Source: Phycisphaerales bacterium
Lineage (GTDB): Bacteria > Planctomycetota > Phycisphaerae > Phycisphaerales > SM1A02
Assembly (NCBI GenBank): GCA_009691785.1
Contig: SIAM01000020.1
Coordinates: forward strand, 1 to 36,867
Reading direction: 5' to 3'
Length of the DNA: 36,867 nt
Positions 25,343 to 32,987 of the stretch are shown piece after piece. Under the pieces are notes generated by a model. That model worked only from the letters and a program-made list of their open reading frames with translations. It did not search any database and had not been told where the DNA came from. A program made the translations under genes and the position numbers. Numbering within the stretch: the first letter of the stretch is position 1; each line of letters begins with the position of its first letter.

Positions 25343-25957
25343 ATGGCTATTAAAACTCAAACATTCATAGACCCATTCGCGGGAACGCAGCAACGCTTTG
25401 CCGCAACCGTTCTGGGCATGTGGATTTTTTTGGTGGTGGTTGCCATGCTGTTTTTGGGCGCAATCATGGGGTATTTGGTGGTGCGGTTGAATCCCAACTT
25501 GGAGGCGCCATTTATTCCAGAGGGCGCGACGGGCTTGCCTGTGTCGCTTGTGTTTTCAACCATCGCGTTAATGGCGTCTAGTTTTTCCATGCATCAAGCA
25601 ACACGCCATGTGCGGCAGGGGCGCTCGCAAGAGGCGCACAAGTCCATGACCATCACCATGTTGTTGGCCTGCGCGTTTCTTGTCCTGCAAATATTTGCGT
25701 GGGTGACGCTGTGGCGGCAAAATATTCACTTTGGCAATTCACTGTATGCGTGGAGTTTTTATGTGCTCACGGGTCTGCACGCGCTGCATGTGTTGGCGGG
25801 ATTTGTTCCGCTGATTCGCGTGTGGCGCAAGACCGCTCGCGGCGCGTATTCCAAGCAGCACCCCGAAGGCATTGTCTACTGCGAAATGTATTGGCACCTT
25901 CTGGGCGCCATTTGGCTTGCGCTTTATTTCACGCTTTGGCTTGGCATGAGAACGTGA
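25343..25957 (+). CDS. Second subunit III-like heme-copper oxidase protein
   Basis: A 204-residue protein with five predicted TM helices and clear subunit III (CtaE/CyoC) features: the early segment AATVLGMWIFLVVVAMLFLG, then LTGLHALHVLAGFVPL and CEMYWHLLGAIWLALYF. It is shorter than the first subunit III and has no loop insertion. Two subunit III-family genes in one operon suggest a paralogue that either joins the oxidase or helps its assembly. Its last 34 nt overlap the 3' end of the convergent DUF3179 gene. No terminator hairpin is evident. Confidence 0.85.
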   Translation: MAIKTQTFIDPFAGTQQRFAATVLGMWIFLVVVAMLFLGAIMGYLVVRLNPNLEAPFIPEGATGLPVSLVFSTIALMASSFSMHQATRHVRQGRSQEAHKSMTITMLLACAFLVLQIFAWVTLWRQNIHFGNSLYAWSFYVLTGLHALHVLAGFVPLIRVWRKTARGAYSKQHPEGIVYCEMYWHLLGAIWLALYFTLWLGMRT

Positions 25958-27120
25958 TCGGGCGCGGCTGGCGCATGGAAGGCTTGCCACACAAACCAAA
26001 GACAAGGCGTCACTTGAATTGGCGTTGCATCGCTTGCGCCCACCAGCACGGACGCCGGATCTTTTTGCGACACGACAATAATGGGCACGCCGCCCACCAC
26101 AAAATTCCACGGCGCGTCGGCGCCACGGTCGGCGGCCTCACGCAGCGTGACCACTTTGGTTTCGCCGCCAGCGGTTATGGCAATTACCGGCATTTTGTCG
26201 GGCATATCCGCAATATTTGACTTGCGGCCAATTGGAAATTCAACACGCGGGCTGAGCAAGTAGCGGCTGTACGAAAAACTTTTCATGCGCTGTTCATCTT
26301 GTGGGTCGGGCAGAATCACTTCTGTTGTTGGATGCGTGGCCAGCCAATGTTTCCAAGTGCACACATTCACATTTGGAATTTCCGCAAGCGTTGTTCCCAG
26401 AGTTGTTGCCAGCGCCGGTCCCGCAATGGCCTTGCCCGCCATTTGACTCCACAGGCTGGAAGCGGAGGCGGCCGGAGCAGGCTGCGACTGATCCGCATTC
26501 ATGCCGACTTGCGGTGTTGGCTTTGCGTTTTGGGAATCCATGCTTGTTTGCGCCACAACTTCTGGCTGCTTGTCATACATCACCAAGTTTGAATCAAGCA
26601 ACAATCCGCTCACGCCAAATTGCAGCGGCTGGCCATTCACGCGCCTGTCAAACACAATCGCGCTGTCGCACAAAGGACTAAAGGTGATCGCAATGGGCAC
26701 GCCCGCCAGTTCATCATTTACAATCTCATGCACATTCATAAGACTTAATGGATACGCGCGCGACTTGCCGTTGATCTGCACGCCAATCACACGGTCCGCC
26801 GTCACGACATATTTGGAACGCAACTTGGCGTTGTACGCCAGCATTTCGTGGCCAGGTAGAACTTTGGGTTGATCAAGTGAACGCAAAAAGTCCTTTGGAT
26901 TTCCGCTGGCCACAAACGCGCCGCCGCTTGTTTGCAGGTTGGATAGATCAAACCCATAGGTGTCCACGGATTGACCGTCACCTTTGGGGTGGTGCCCCGT
27001 GAAAATGCCCGCGAAAGCCCACGCAAGAATAAGCAGAACCAACACGCACGCCAAGGCAATCACCCAGCCGCCAGAACGAAATGTAAGCGCGGGTCGCACG
27101 GCGGGGGAGTTCTGTGTCAT
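25924..27120 (-). CDS. DUF3179 membrane-anchored protein, function unknown
   Basis: A 398-residue protein with one N-terminal TM helix (about 17-38) and an extracytoplasmic DUF3179 domain. Family landmarks are NVHEIVNDELAGVPIAITF, then PLCDSAIVFDRRVNG, then FGVSGLLLDSNLVMYDKQ. In family members I know, the first part usually reads YCPLCG with two cysteines; here it is FSPLCD, so one Cys is lost. A low-complexity Ala/Gln/Pro linker interrupts the domain near residues 195-225. The ATG overlaps the ctaB stop (ATGA, 27117-27120), so it is co-translated with heme O synthase and may have an envelope redox or heme-related role. The 3' end overlaps the convergent oxidase gene by 34 nt. Confidence 0.8.
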   Translation of the reverse strand: MTQNSPAVRPALTFRSGGWVIALACVLVLLILAWAFAGIFTGHHPKGDGQSVDTYGFDLSNLQTSGGAFVASGNPKDFLRSLDQPKVLPGHEMLAYNAKLRSKYVVTADRVIGVQINGKSRAYPLSLMNVHEIVNDELAGVPIAITFSPLCDSAIVFDRRVNGQPLQFGVSGLLLDSNLVMYDKQPEVVAQTSMDSQNAKPTPQVGMNADQSQPAPAASASSLWSQMAGKAIAGPALATTLGTTLAEIPNVNVCTWKHWLATHPTTEVILPDPQDEQRMKSFSYSRYLLSPRVEFPIGRKSNIADMPDKMPVIAITAGGETKVVTLREAADRGADAPWNFVVGGVPIIVVSQKDPASVLVGASDATPIQVTPCLWFVWQAFHAPAAPDHVLMPSQSVK

Positions 27121-28301
27121 GGATTTGTTGAAGCAGGATTTGTTGAAGCAGGATTTGTTGAAGCAGGATTTGTTGAAGCAGGATTTGTTGAAGCAGGATT
27201 TGTTGAAGCAGGATTTGTTGAAGCAGGATTTGTCGAAGCAGTTGTGGTCATGGTTGCTGTCGACATCGCTGGGATTTTTGCTTGCGGATTGATTTGCATT
27301 GATGTTGGCGCAGATGTTGGAGCAGCGCTCGCGGGTAGATCAATAATCACATCGCGTCCGCCGCGCACCGCGGCGTCAACCGCGATTGATCCACGATCCA
27401 TCACCATTGTTCCAAGCACAACGGGTAAATACATCAGCGAGGCGAAAAACATTTTGCGCGCCGACGCGTTGTCCACGCGTAGCAGAAACACCAACGCGTA
27501 ATACGAGAACGCAAGTCCCGCCAAGCCAGACACGAGCGCGCTGGTCAAGCCAGCCAGTCCAAGTAAAGTTGCCATTAATCCAAGCGGCACCAATGTCAGC
27601 GCGCTTAGCAAACTTGTTTGAGCCGCCAAATGTTCCGAGCCAGGAATTGCTGAAAGCATTTGAAATCCGCCGCGTTGATAGTCCTCGCGGTGCATCCACG
27701 CCAACGCGAAGAAATGCGGCAATTGCCAGACAAATAAAATCGCGCCCAATATCCACGCGCCCCGCTGAATATCGCCGGTCGCCGCCACCCATCCAATCAT
27801 GGGCGGAATGCCTCCAACAACCGCGCCCACAAGCGTGTTGAGCGAGGTCATCCATTTCATGGGCGTATACACCGCCACATATAAAAAAATAGTCAGTCCC
27901 GCCAGCGCGCTTGAAATTAAATTCACTTGCGTGGCCAGCACAAAGCAGCCCAGATATCCAAACGCCACGCCCACAATCACCGCCGCGATCAACGGCACGC
28001 GCCCCGCGGGAATGGGCCGGCGCGAAGTTCGGTGCATCAGCGCGTCGCGGCGCACTTCAATGCATTGATTCAGCGCGGCGGCGCTGGCGGCGGCAAGAAA
28101 AGTTCCCAGCAATGTCCAGCCAAACGTTGTCCAATTGATTGCGTTGGGTTCCGCAATTACAAATCCCGCGGCCGTGGTGGCCAGCACCAACAAACTCAGG
28201 CGCGCTTTAATGAGCGTGCTCCAATCGGACGCAAAATTTCCCGCGGGCGGATGTGCCGCGCGCTCATTGTCCAATTCCAGATTTGCCTTTGATGAATTCA
28301 T
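27117..28301 (-). CDS. ctaB: Heme O synthase (protoheme IX farnesyltransferase)
   Basis: A 394-residue UbiA-family prenyltransferase that adds a farnesyl group to heme b, the first step to heme A. The first Asp-rich motif region reads NQCIEVRRDALMHRT (78-92), and the second contains WMHREDYQRGG (202-212). About nine TM helices are predicted. After the last helix (about 315) comes a periplasmic or cytoplasmic Ala/Thr/Pro-rich tail that ends with eight perfect ASTNP pentapeptides (355-394). Such a tail is not part of the catalytic fold. The ATG start at 28301 is 53 nt from the divergent ctaA start. Confidence 0.94.
   Translation of the reverse strand: MNSSKANLELDNERAAHPPAGNFASDWSTLIKARLSLLVLATTAAGFVIAEPNAINWTTFGWTLLGTFLAAASAAALNQCIEVRRDALMHRTSRRPIPAGRVPLIAAVIVGVAFGYLGCFVLATQVNLISSALAGLTIFLYVAVYTPMKWMTSLNTLVGAVVGGIPPMIGWVAATGDIQRGAWILGAILFVWQLPHFFALAWMHREDYQRGGFQMLSAIPGSEHLAAQTSLLSALTLVPLGLMATLLGLAGLTSALVSGLAGLAFSYYALVFLLRVDNASARKMFFASLMYLPVVLGTMVMDRGSIAVDAAVRGGRDVIIDLPASAAPTSAPTSMQINPQAKIPAMSTATMTTTASTNPASTNPASTNPASTNPASTNPASTNPASTNPASTNP
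27121..27240 (-). repeat. Eight tandem 15-bp repeats at the ctaB 3' end
   Basis: GGATTTGTTGAAGCA (plus strand) is repeated eight times without gaps, with one T-to-C change in the last copy. In the ctaB frame each copy encodes ASTNP. The array ends one codon before the ctaB stop and the DUF3179 start, so copy-number variation would change only the CtaB tail length. It is a likely polymorphic locus. Confidence 0.97.
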
Positions 28302-28341
28302 TGCGTGAGCTCGACCGTCCGTCCGTGACTAGGGTGTCTAC

Positions 28342-28347
28342 TATAGA
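28342..28347 (+). promoter_or_regulatory. Candidate -10 box of ctaA
   Basis: TATAGA (28342-28347) ends 7 nt before the ATG at 28355, so a transcript from it would begin at or near the start codon and be leaderless. There is no ribosome-binding site before this ATG. The position in the 53-nt gap between divergent ctaB and ctaA makes a promoter here plausible. No good -35 was seen. Confidence 0.3.
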
Positions 28348-28354
28348 TGCCTTC

Positions 28355-29815
28355 ATGAACTCAATCATGCTCGCATCAACGCCATCAAGTTCAGCCGCGC
28401 TTGCCATGGCAATAGGCATTGGAATTGCCGGACTTGTGGTATTGGCGCTGATTATCCGCGCGTTGCGCTCGCAAACATTGGCGCTTGGATTTGCCACCAC
28501 CGCCGCGCAATGGGCGCTGGCGTATGTGGCCATGATTGGTCCAGGGCTGCTTATTGGCGACGCGCTCTTCGCGCTGACATTGGCGTGCCCCGTTGCCGCT
28601 GGCTTTGTGGCGGCGCGCGCCATGCGCGATCAAGCATCACCACTTGGCGTTGGATGTGTCTCTGGATTTGTGAACTTGCTGGTGGTGGGCGCGCTTGTTG
28701 GCGGCGGCAGCAGCGACACCGCCATGATTATTCAAGGCGCCATCTGGAGCGTTGGCATGCTTGTTGGCAGCGCAGTGTTGGCGATGTTTGGCGCGTGGCT
28801 TGCCCCGCGAATTTTCACCAACGCCGGCGCGGCAACACCATCGCAGCGGACTTGGCCAGCGCCCGCGGCGTTGTTTGCAATTGTGGCCGCGGCAACAATC
28901 TTCTTGTTGCTGATCACTGGAGGACTTGTCACGGGTTTAGAAGCTGGCCTGGCTGTTCCTGATTGGCCCAATTCATTCGGCCACAACATGCTGCTGTATC
29001 CAGTGAGCGAAATGAAAGGCGGCGTGTATTACGAGCACGCGCATCGCTTGTTTGGAATGTTGGTGGGCGTGACCACATTCACCATGGTGCTGATTGTTTT
29101 TCGAGAAGACCGCCGCGCATGGGTGCGCGCTCTGGCATGCTTCGCGCTGTTCATGGTGTGCGTGCAAGGATTCATGGGCGGACTGCGTGTCACCGGCACG
29201 CTGACGCTCAGCCAAGAGGCCGCGCAACTTTCACCTAGCACGCTGATCGCCATTGCCCACGGAATCTTTGGACAAATAGTGTTTGCAACCATGGCGTTGC
29301 TGGCGGCGTTGCTGACCGTGCAATGGAAATCCGCCGTGGCTTTGCGCGATTTCGCGGGCGCATCAAGCGTGCGCGTGCTCACCATGATCGCGCCATTTGT
29401 ATTGCTGGTGCAACTTTTTCTTGGCGCCAGCTATCGACATTTGCAAGTGCCGCCACACGATGGCCACCCCGCGTACCACCCAGTGTGGGCAATGCATGGG
29501 CACATTGGGTTTTCAATTGTGGCGGCGTTGGCGGTGTTGTTGGCGGCAAGTCGCATATCCGCGGCGGCGCGTGAAACTCCGGCGCTGAAATTGCTTGGAA
29601 CATGCGCCACGTATTTAATCACCATTTTAATTGTGCAAGTGTTGCTTGGCCTACTGGCGTATGTCGCGGTGCTTGTGCGCAAGGACGCCGCAATTCCTCT
29701 GTGGGAACTCATATTCACCTCGGCGCATCAAGCCACTGGCGCGCTATTGTTCGCCGCGGCTATTCAGGGCGCGGCGTGGGCGCGGCGCCTTATTGCGAAA
29801 CCCGCACGGGCTTAA
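28355..29815 (+). CDS. ctaA: Heme A synthase (CtaA/COX15) with N-terminal membrane extension
   Basis: A 486-residue membrane protein. The COX15/CtaA core (about 175-486) has the four heme-ligand His regions: EHAHR (about 228-230), AHGIFGQ (about 302), MHGHIG (about 381-383) and AHQATG (about 458). It also has the conserved TGLEAGLAVPDWPNSFG. It converts heme O to heme A. Before the core lie about 170 residues with four or five TM helices and no His pattern, which most CtaA proteins lack. I used the ATG at 28355. The open frame runs further upstream but would overlap ctaB, and the sequence there looks non-coding. The 3' end overlaps the convergent gene by 26 nt. Confidence 0.9.
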   Translation: MNSIMLASTPSSSAALAMAIGIGIAGLVVLALIIRALRSQTLALGFATTAAQWALAYVAMIGPGLLIGDALFALTLACPVAAGFVAARAMRDQASPLGVGCVSGFVNLLVVGALVGGGSSDTAMIIQGAIWSVGMLVGSAVLAMFGAWLAPRIFTNAGAATPSQRTWPAPAALFAIVAAATIFLLLITGGLVTGLEAGLAVPDWPNSFGHNMLLYPVSEMKGGVYYEHAHRLFGMLVGVTTFTMVLIVFREDRRAWVRALACFALFMVCVQGFMGGLRVTGTLTLSQEAAQLSPSTLIAIAHGIFGQIVFATMALLAALLTVQWKSAVALRDFAGASSVRVLTMIAPFVLLVQLFLGASYRHLQVPPHDGHPAYHPVWAMHGHIGFSIVAALAVLLAASRISAAARETPALKLLGTCATYLITILIVQVLLGLLAYVAVLVRKDAAIPLWELIFTSAHQATGALLFAAAIQGAAWARRLIAKPARA

Positions 29816-31379
29816 TGGCTTCTTCCAAAGCCAGCACGGCGAACACGGTTGCTAGATCTGGCGAGTCCTCCATCCAACGCGTTTCTGGATTTTGCCAAGA
29901 GCCATTGGGACGCTGACGCACAATGATTGAGTCGATCAACTCTTCGCGCCAATTATGTTTTGTCCCCGCGGTGTCGGTCACTGTATCGTTGCCGCAAGCC
30001 AGCATGGCGCGCGCGGCGGCGTGAATGTAGTAGTAATACCCTTGCTGACCCAAGCCAGGATTTTCGCTGAATGTGAAATTGTTTTCAATCCACGCCTTGG
30101 CGGCAAGCACACGCGGATCATTCTTAGAAAGCCCGGCAAACAACATGCTTTTGTACGCGGCGTAGGTCATGCCGCCATAACTACGCAACGCGCGCGTGCC
30201 GGCGGGCATTTTTTCACCAGCGCGACCTTCGCCCGCCATTTCACTGGCAAAACTTTCGCCGCCATTGGCGGGCGTGTACACCATGCCGCCGTCATTGGCG
30301 CCACTCTGCGCCCACGCCGCAGCGTTGGTTGATTTTAAATTTTGACAACGCGTCAAGAAGATCACGGCGCGCTCAACCGACGCATCTTTGGCCGTGGCGT
30401 TTGATTCATGCAGTGCGTCAAGCATGAGTTGCGTGTTGCTTAAATCGGGCCGGCCCTTGCTGCCATAGCCCGCGCCCCCGTACCAATCTTGCGTGGGGGC
30501 AATGCCTTCGCTTTCATCCCATTGGCTTTCACGAATCCACGCCAACGCGGCCGACAATGTTTTTTCATATTTGGCTTCTTGCAGCGCCGCCAAACCCATG
30601 GCGGTGCACGACGCCACATACGTTGCCATGCCACCGCTGGCGTCGGGTTGAAAACCATTTTTACCCATGACTACATCCACAAGCCGCGTGGCGGCGCGAT
30701 CAAGCGCGGCGTCGCCTTGAATGCTGAGTCCACGCTGCGCAAAGGCGCGCACCACAAGCGCGGTGACCGCCGCGCTTGCCGCATTGCTTGCCACACTATT
30801 TGCCGCATTCAAAGAAGGCGCTTGCGCAGGTATTGGCGCACTTGTATTCGCGCTATTTGCCGCTTCAACACTTTTCACTTGCGAGTCGCCGCCCGCCAAG
30901 CCACTTGTTGGCATGGTTGCCGTGGGCGCCGCGGCTATTCCCTCCATCCATCCGCCATTGGCCGACTGGGTTGATTTCAAAAACAAAATGCCTTTGTCAA
31001 TTGCCTCAAGCGCGTGCGCAAATGTGGCGGGCGCAATGGGAACCAGATTGGCGTTGGTGGTCACGCGCCGAATCACGGGCGGCGGGGGATCAAACGAAAC
31101 GGTCGCAGTCGGAATATTCAGCGTGGTTGCCTTCGCCGCGGTGGCGGGTGCCAAGTGTTCGGCCTGTGAGCCATCGGCGCGCGCGGACACTGGTGTTGGC
31201 GCTGTGCTTTGCTGGCTTGACTGCACAATTCCATGTGTCGTACTGCTGTGAGCTGGCGCACACACCGCGGCAACGCTTGTTGGCAGAAAAATAAATAGGC
31301 TTGTGAGCAAGCACAATCCGCCCATCAATCTGCCCCGCTCGATCGCCATACAAACAAGCAAGAACGCTTTGAATTTCAT
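29790..31379 (-). CDS. Secreted prenyltransferase/squalene-cyclase-fold protein, function unknown
   Basis: A 529-residue exported protein. An N-terminal hydrophobic signal segment (with Cys residues) is followed by a low-complexity Ser/Thr/Ala region of about 100 residues. An alpha/alpha-barrel repeat domain follows, of the terpene cyclase/prenyltransferase type. The repeats carry QW-like turns (PNGSWQNP), GYGSKGRPDLSNTQLMLDAL and TRCQNLKS elements. The catalytic DxDD of squalene cyclases was not seen, so it is probably not a classical cyclase. Planctomycete members are often annotated only as terpene cyclase/mutase family. ATG 31379 is chosen; ATGs at 31349 and 31325 are also possible. A -10-like TATAAT lies 7 nt before the chosen start. 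Confidence 0.72.
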   Translation of the reverse strand: MKFKAFLLVCMAIERGRLMGGLCLLTSLFIFLPTSVAAVCAPAHSSTTHGIVQSSQQSTAPTPVSARADGSQAEHLAPATAAKATTLNIPTATVSFDPPPPVIRRVTTNANLVPIAPATFAHALEAIDKGILFLKSTQSANGGWMEGIAAAPTATMPTSGLAGGDSQVKSVEAANSANTSAPIPAQAPSLNAANSVASNAASAAVTALVVRAFAQRGLSIQGDAALDRAATRLVDVVMGKNGFQPDASGGMATYVASCTAMGLAALQEAKYEKTLSAALAWIRESQWDESEGIAPTQDWYGGAGYGSKGRPDLSNTQLMLDALHESNATAKDASVERAVIFLTRCQNLKSTNAAAWAQSGANDGGMVYTPANGGESFASEMAGEGRAGEKMPAGTRALRSYGGMTYAAYKSMLFAGLSKNDPRVLAAKAWIENNFTFSENPGLGQQGYYYYIHAAARAMLACGNDTVTDTAGTKHNWREELIDSIIVRQRPNGSWQNPETRWMEDSPDLATVFAVLALEEAIKPVRVSQ

Positions 31380-31385
31380 ATGAAA

Positions 31386-31422
31386 ATTATATCCTGCCTG
31401 ATTACGTAAAATCAGATATAAT
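31386..31422. promoter_or_regulatory. Back-to-back divergent promoter with inverted TATAAT boxes
   Basis: ATTATATC (31386-31393) and GATATAAT (31415-31422) are perfect inverted repeats that place a TATAAT on each strand, pointing outward. On the minus strand the box ends 7 nt before ATG 31379; on the plus strand it ends 11 nt before TTG 31434. A second dyad, CTGATT-N6-AATCAG (31398-31415), lies between the two boxes and could be the site of a shared regulator. There are no clear -35 elements. Confidence 0.55.
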
Positions 31423-31433
31423 TTGCCATACTT

Positions 31434-32897
31434 TTGAACAAGCAAGCGACAATTTTTGTTATAAGCATTGGCATTTTCGCGCACATGCTTGCCGCTACGG
31501 CCTCCGCGCAAACCGTTCCCATGCCCAAGCCATTTGATCCGGTGGGGGACAAGCCCAAGGGGCCAGCCAAGCCCGCGGTTGATACTTCAACTCCACCAGT
31601 TTCTTCCGATGAGAAATCAAATGATCCGCTAACGCAGTTGCAAGAACAGCAAAGCGAATCTGTGGGTCCGCAAAGCGAGGGAGGGGCGAATTTAAATTTG
31701 GGCGGCTCGTGGCCATGGGAATCCAACACCATGACGGGCGATTTTTTTAGCGTGCGTTCCAAACTTCAGAACGTGGGCATTACGGTGCAGGGAACGGGCA
31801 CGCTTGATTTTGTGAATGTCCTCAACGGAGGCCAGGTGAATGGGTTCACCATGCTCACATTGTTTGACGTCAATGTCACCGGCGACACGGAAAAACTTTT
31901 CGGCTTCAAGGGCGGAACCATCTTTGTGGATTTTCAAACCGCCAATCAAACACGCTCGCCCGCGGCGTTGGTTCCAGACTATTGGGGCTTCGATGTCATC
32001 AATTCATTTGGTGGATTCACGCAACTAGCGCAGTATTGGTATCAACAGGAAATTATCAGCGACCGTCTGAAAGTGAAGTTTGGAAAAATAGATGCCAATG
32101 TTGACTTCGCCGTTCCATGCACGGGCTTAAACTTTGTCAATAGCGCCGCCTATTACCCGGCGGCGATAGTGCAAGACATGCCCACCTATCCGCGCCAGGC
32201 GGGCGGCGTGGAAATTCTTGCCAAGCCACTGGAAAATTTCGACGCTCGCTTTGGATTCTTTGACGGCTCTAGCAATTTTGCAAATCCAAGCACTGGATTT
32301 GTTGGCTCTAATACTGGCACGCATGGCTTGTCAACTTTTTTGTGGGACAATCCTGGCAGTTACTTCATGATCGCGGAGCTTGGTCCTGATTGGACTCTCG
32401 GCGAGCACAAGGGAAAGTTTCGAGCGGGCTGGTTTGAGCAACTTGGGTACACCGACATCTCTGGTGTGAATGGTCCTGGCGTGGCCAATGGTCCAACTGG
32501 CGCGTACGCCTACGCCAATCAACATATTTTTGATCCCGATAAGGACGGCGCCTTGCTTGGCCTTGAATTGTTTGGTCAATTCAGTTGGAGCGAGCCCAAT
32601 CGCAATCCATCGCAGTGGGGTCTTATGCTTGGCACGCAGTGGCAAGGCGTAATCGACGCGCGCCCCTCCGACACGGTTGGAATTCTTTGGGCCTACAACC
32701 AATTCAGCAGCAACGAAAATCTCACCACGTCGCCGGGATCTTCTGAGGCAATCTTGGAAGCCTTCTACGATTTCCAAGTCACGCCGTGGTTTTCCATTCA
32801 GCCTGACATGCAATATTTAAGCCAGCCAAGTTCCGACGCCTCGGCAAATATTTCCGGCGCCTGGATATTCACCGTGCGTCTTTCGTTGGTTTTCTAA
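31434..32897 (+). CDS. OprB-like carbohydrate porin (outer membrane beta-barrel)
   Basis: A 487-residue exported protein. The signal peptide (about 1-25, ending ASAQ) is followed by a Pro-rich linker (about 26-75) and a barrel domain of the OprB family. Barrel features include alternating aromatic and polar strands and the segment LKVKFGKIDANVDFA. The protein ends in FTVRLSLVF, with a terminal Phe, the usual outer-membrane insertion signal. The role is probably diffusion of sugars or other small solutes across the outer membrane. The start is TTG (31434): no ATG precedes the signal peptide, and the leader from the TATAAT box would be only a few nucleotides, without a ribosome-binding site. 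Confidence 0.82.
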   Translation: MNKQATIFVISIGIFAHMLAATASAQTVPMPKPFDPVGDKPKGPAKPAVDTSTPPVSSDEKSNDPLTQLQEQQSESVGPQSEGGANLNLGGSWPWESNTMTGDFFSVRSKLQNVGITVQGTGTLDFVNVLNGGQVNGFTMLTLFDVNVTGDTEKLFGFKGGTIFVDFQTANQTRSPAALVPDYWGFDVINSFGGFTQLAQYWYQQEIISDRLKVKFGKIDANVDFAVPCTGLNFVNSAAYYPAAIVQDMPTYPRQAGGVEILAKPLENFDARFGFFDGSSNFANPSTGFVGSNTGTHGLSTFLWDNPGSYFMIAELGPDWTLGEHKGKFRAGWFEQLGYTDISGVNGPGVANGPTGAYAYANQHIFDPDKDGALLGLELFGQFSWSEPNRNPSQWGLMLGTQWQGVIDARPSDTVGILWAYNQFSSNENLTTSPGSSEAILEAFYDFQVTPWFSIQPDMQYLSQPSSDASANISGAWIFTVRLSLVF

Positions 32898-32971
32898 ACG
32901 CTTCGAGTGCGCGTGGCGCCGCCTTGTGCGCTTGCAATAAAAAAGAAAGACCGTGCAGCTGCGCCCGCATG

Positions 32972-32985
32972 CGCGGCGTGCCGCG
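32972..32985. terminator. GC-rich hairpin between convergent porin and DUF1573 genes
   Basis: CGCGG (32972-32976) pairs with CCGCG (32981-32985) around the loop CGTG. It lies in the 90-nt convergent gap, just beyond the DUF1573 stop on the minus strand. No U-tract follows on either strand, so termination by this element alone is uncertain. Confidence 0.25.
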
Positions 32986-32987
32986 GG

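Noticed and set aside
27121-27240. Possible CRISPR-like array
   Set aside because: The 15-bp units are contiguous with no spacers, and they lie in frame inside a gene.
26971-27501. Plus-strand frames across the ctaB repeat (FVEAG or DLLKQ repeats)
   Set aside because: They are translations of the 15-bp array in the antisense direction. The ctaB frame on the minus strand carries clear family motifs up to the array and ends properly.
28253-28354. Longer ctaA start
   Set aside because: It would run into ctaB on the other strand, and the residues show no membrane or family character.
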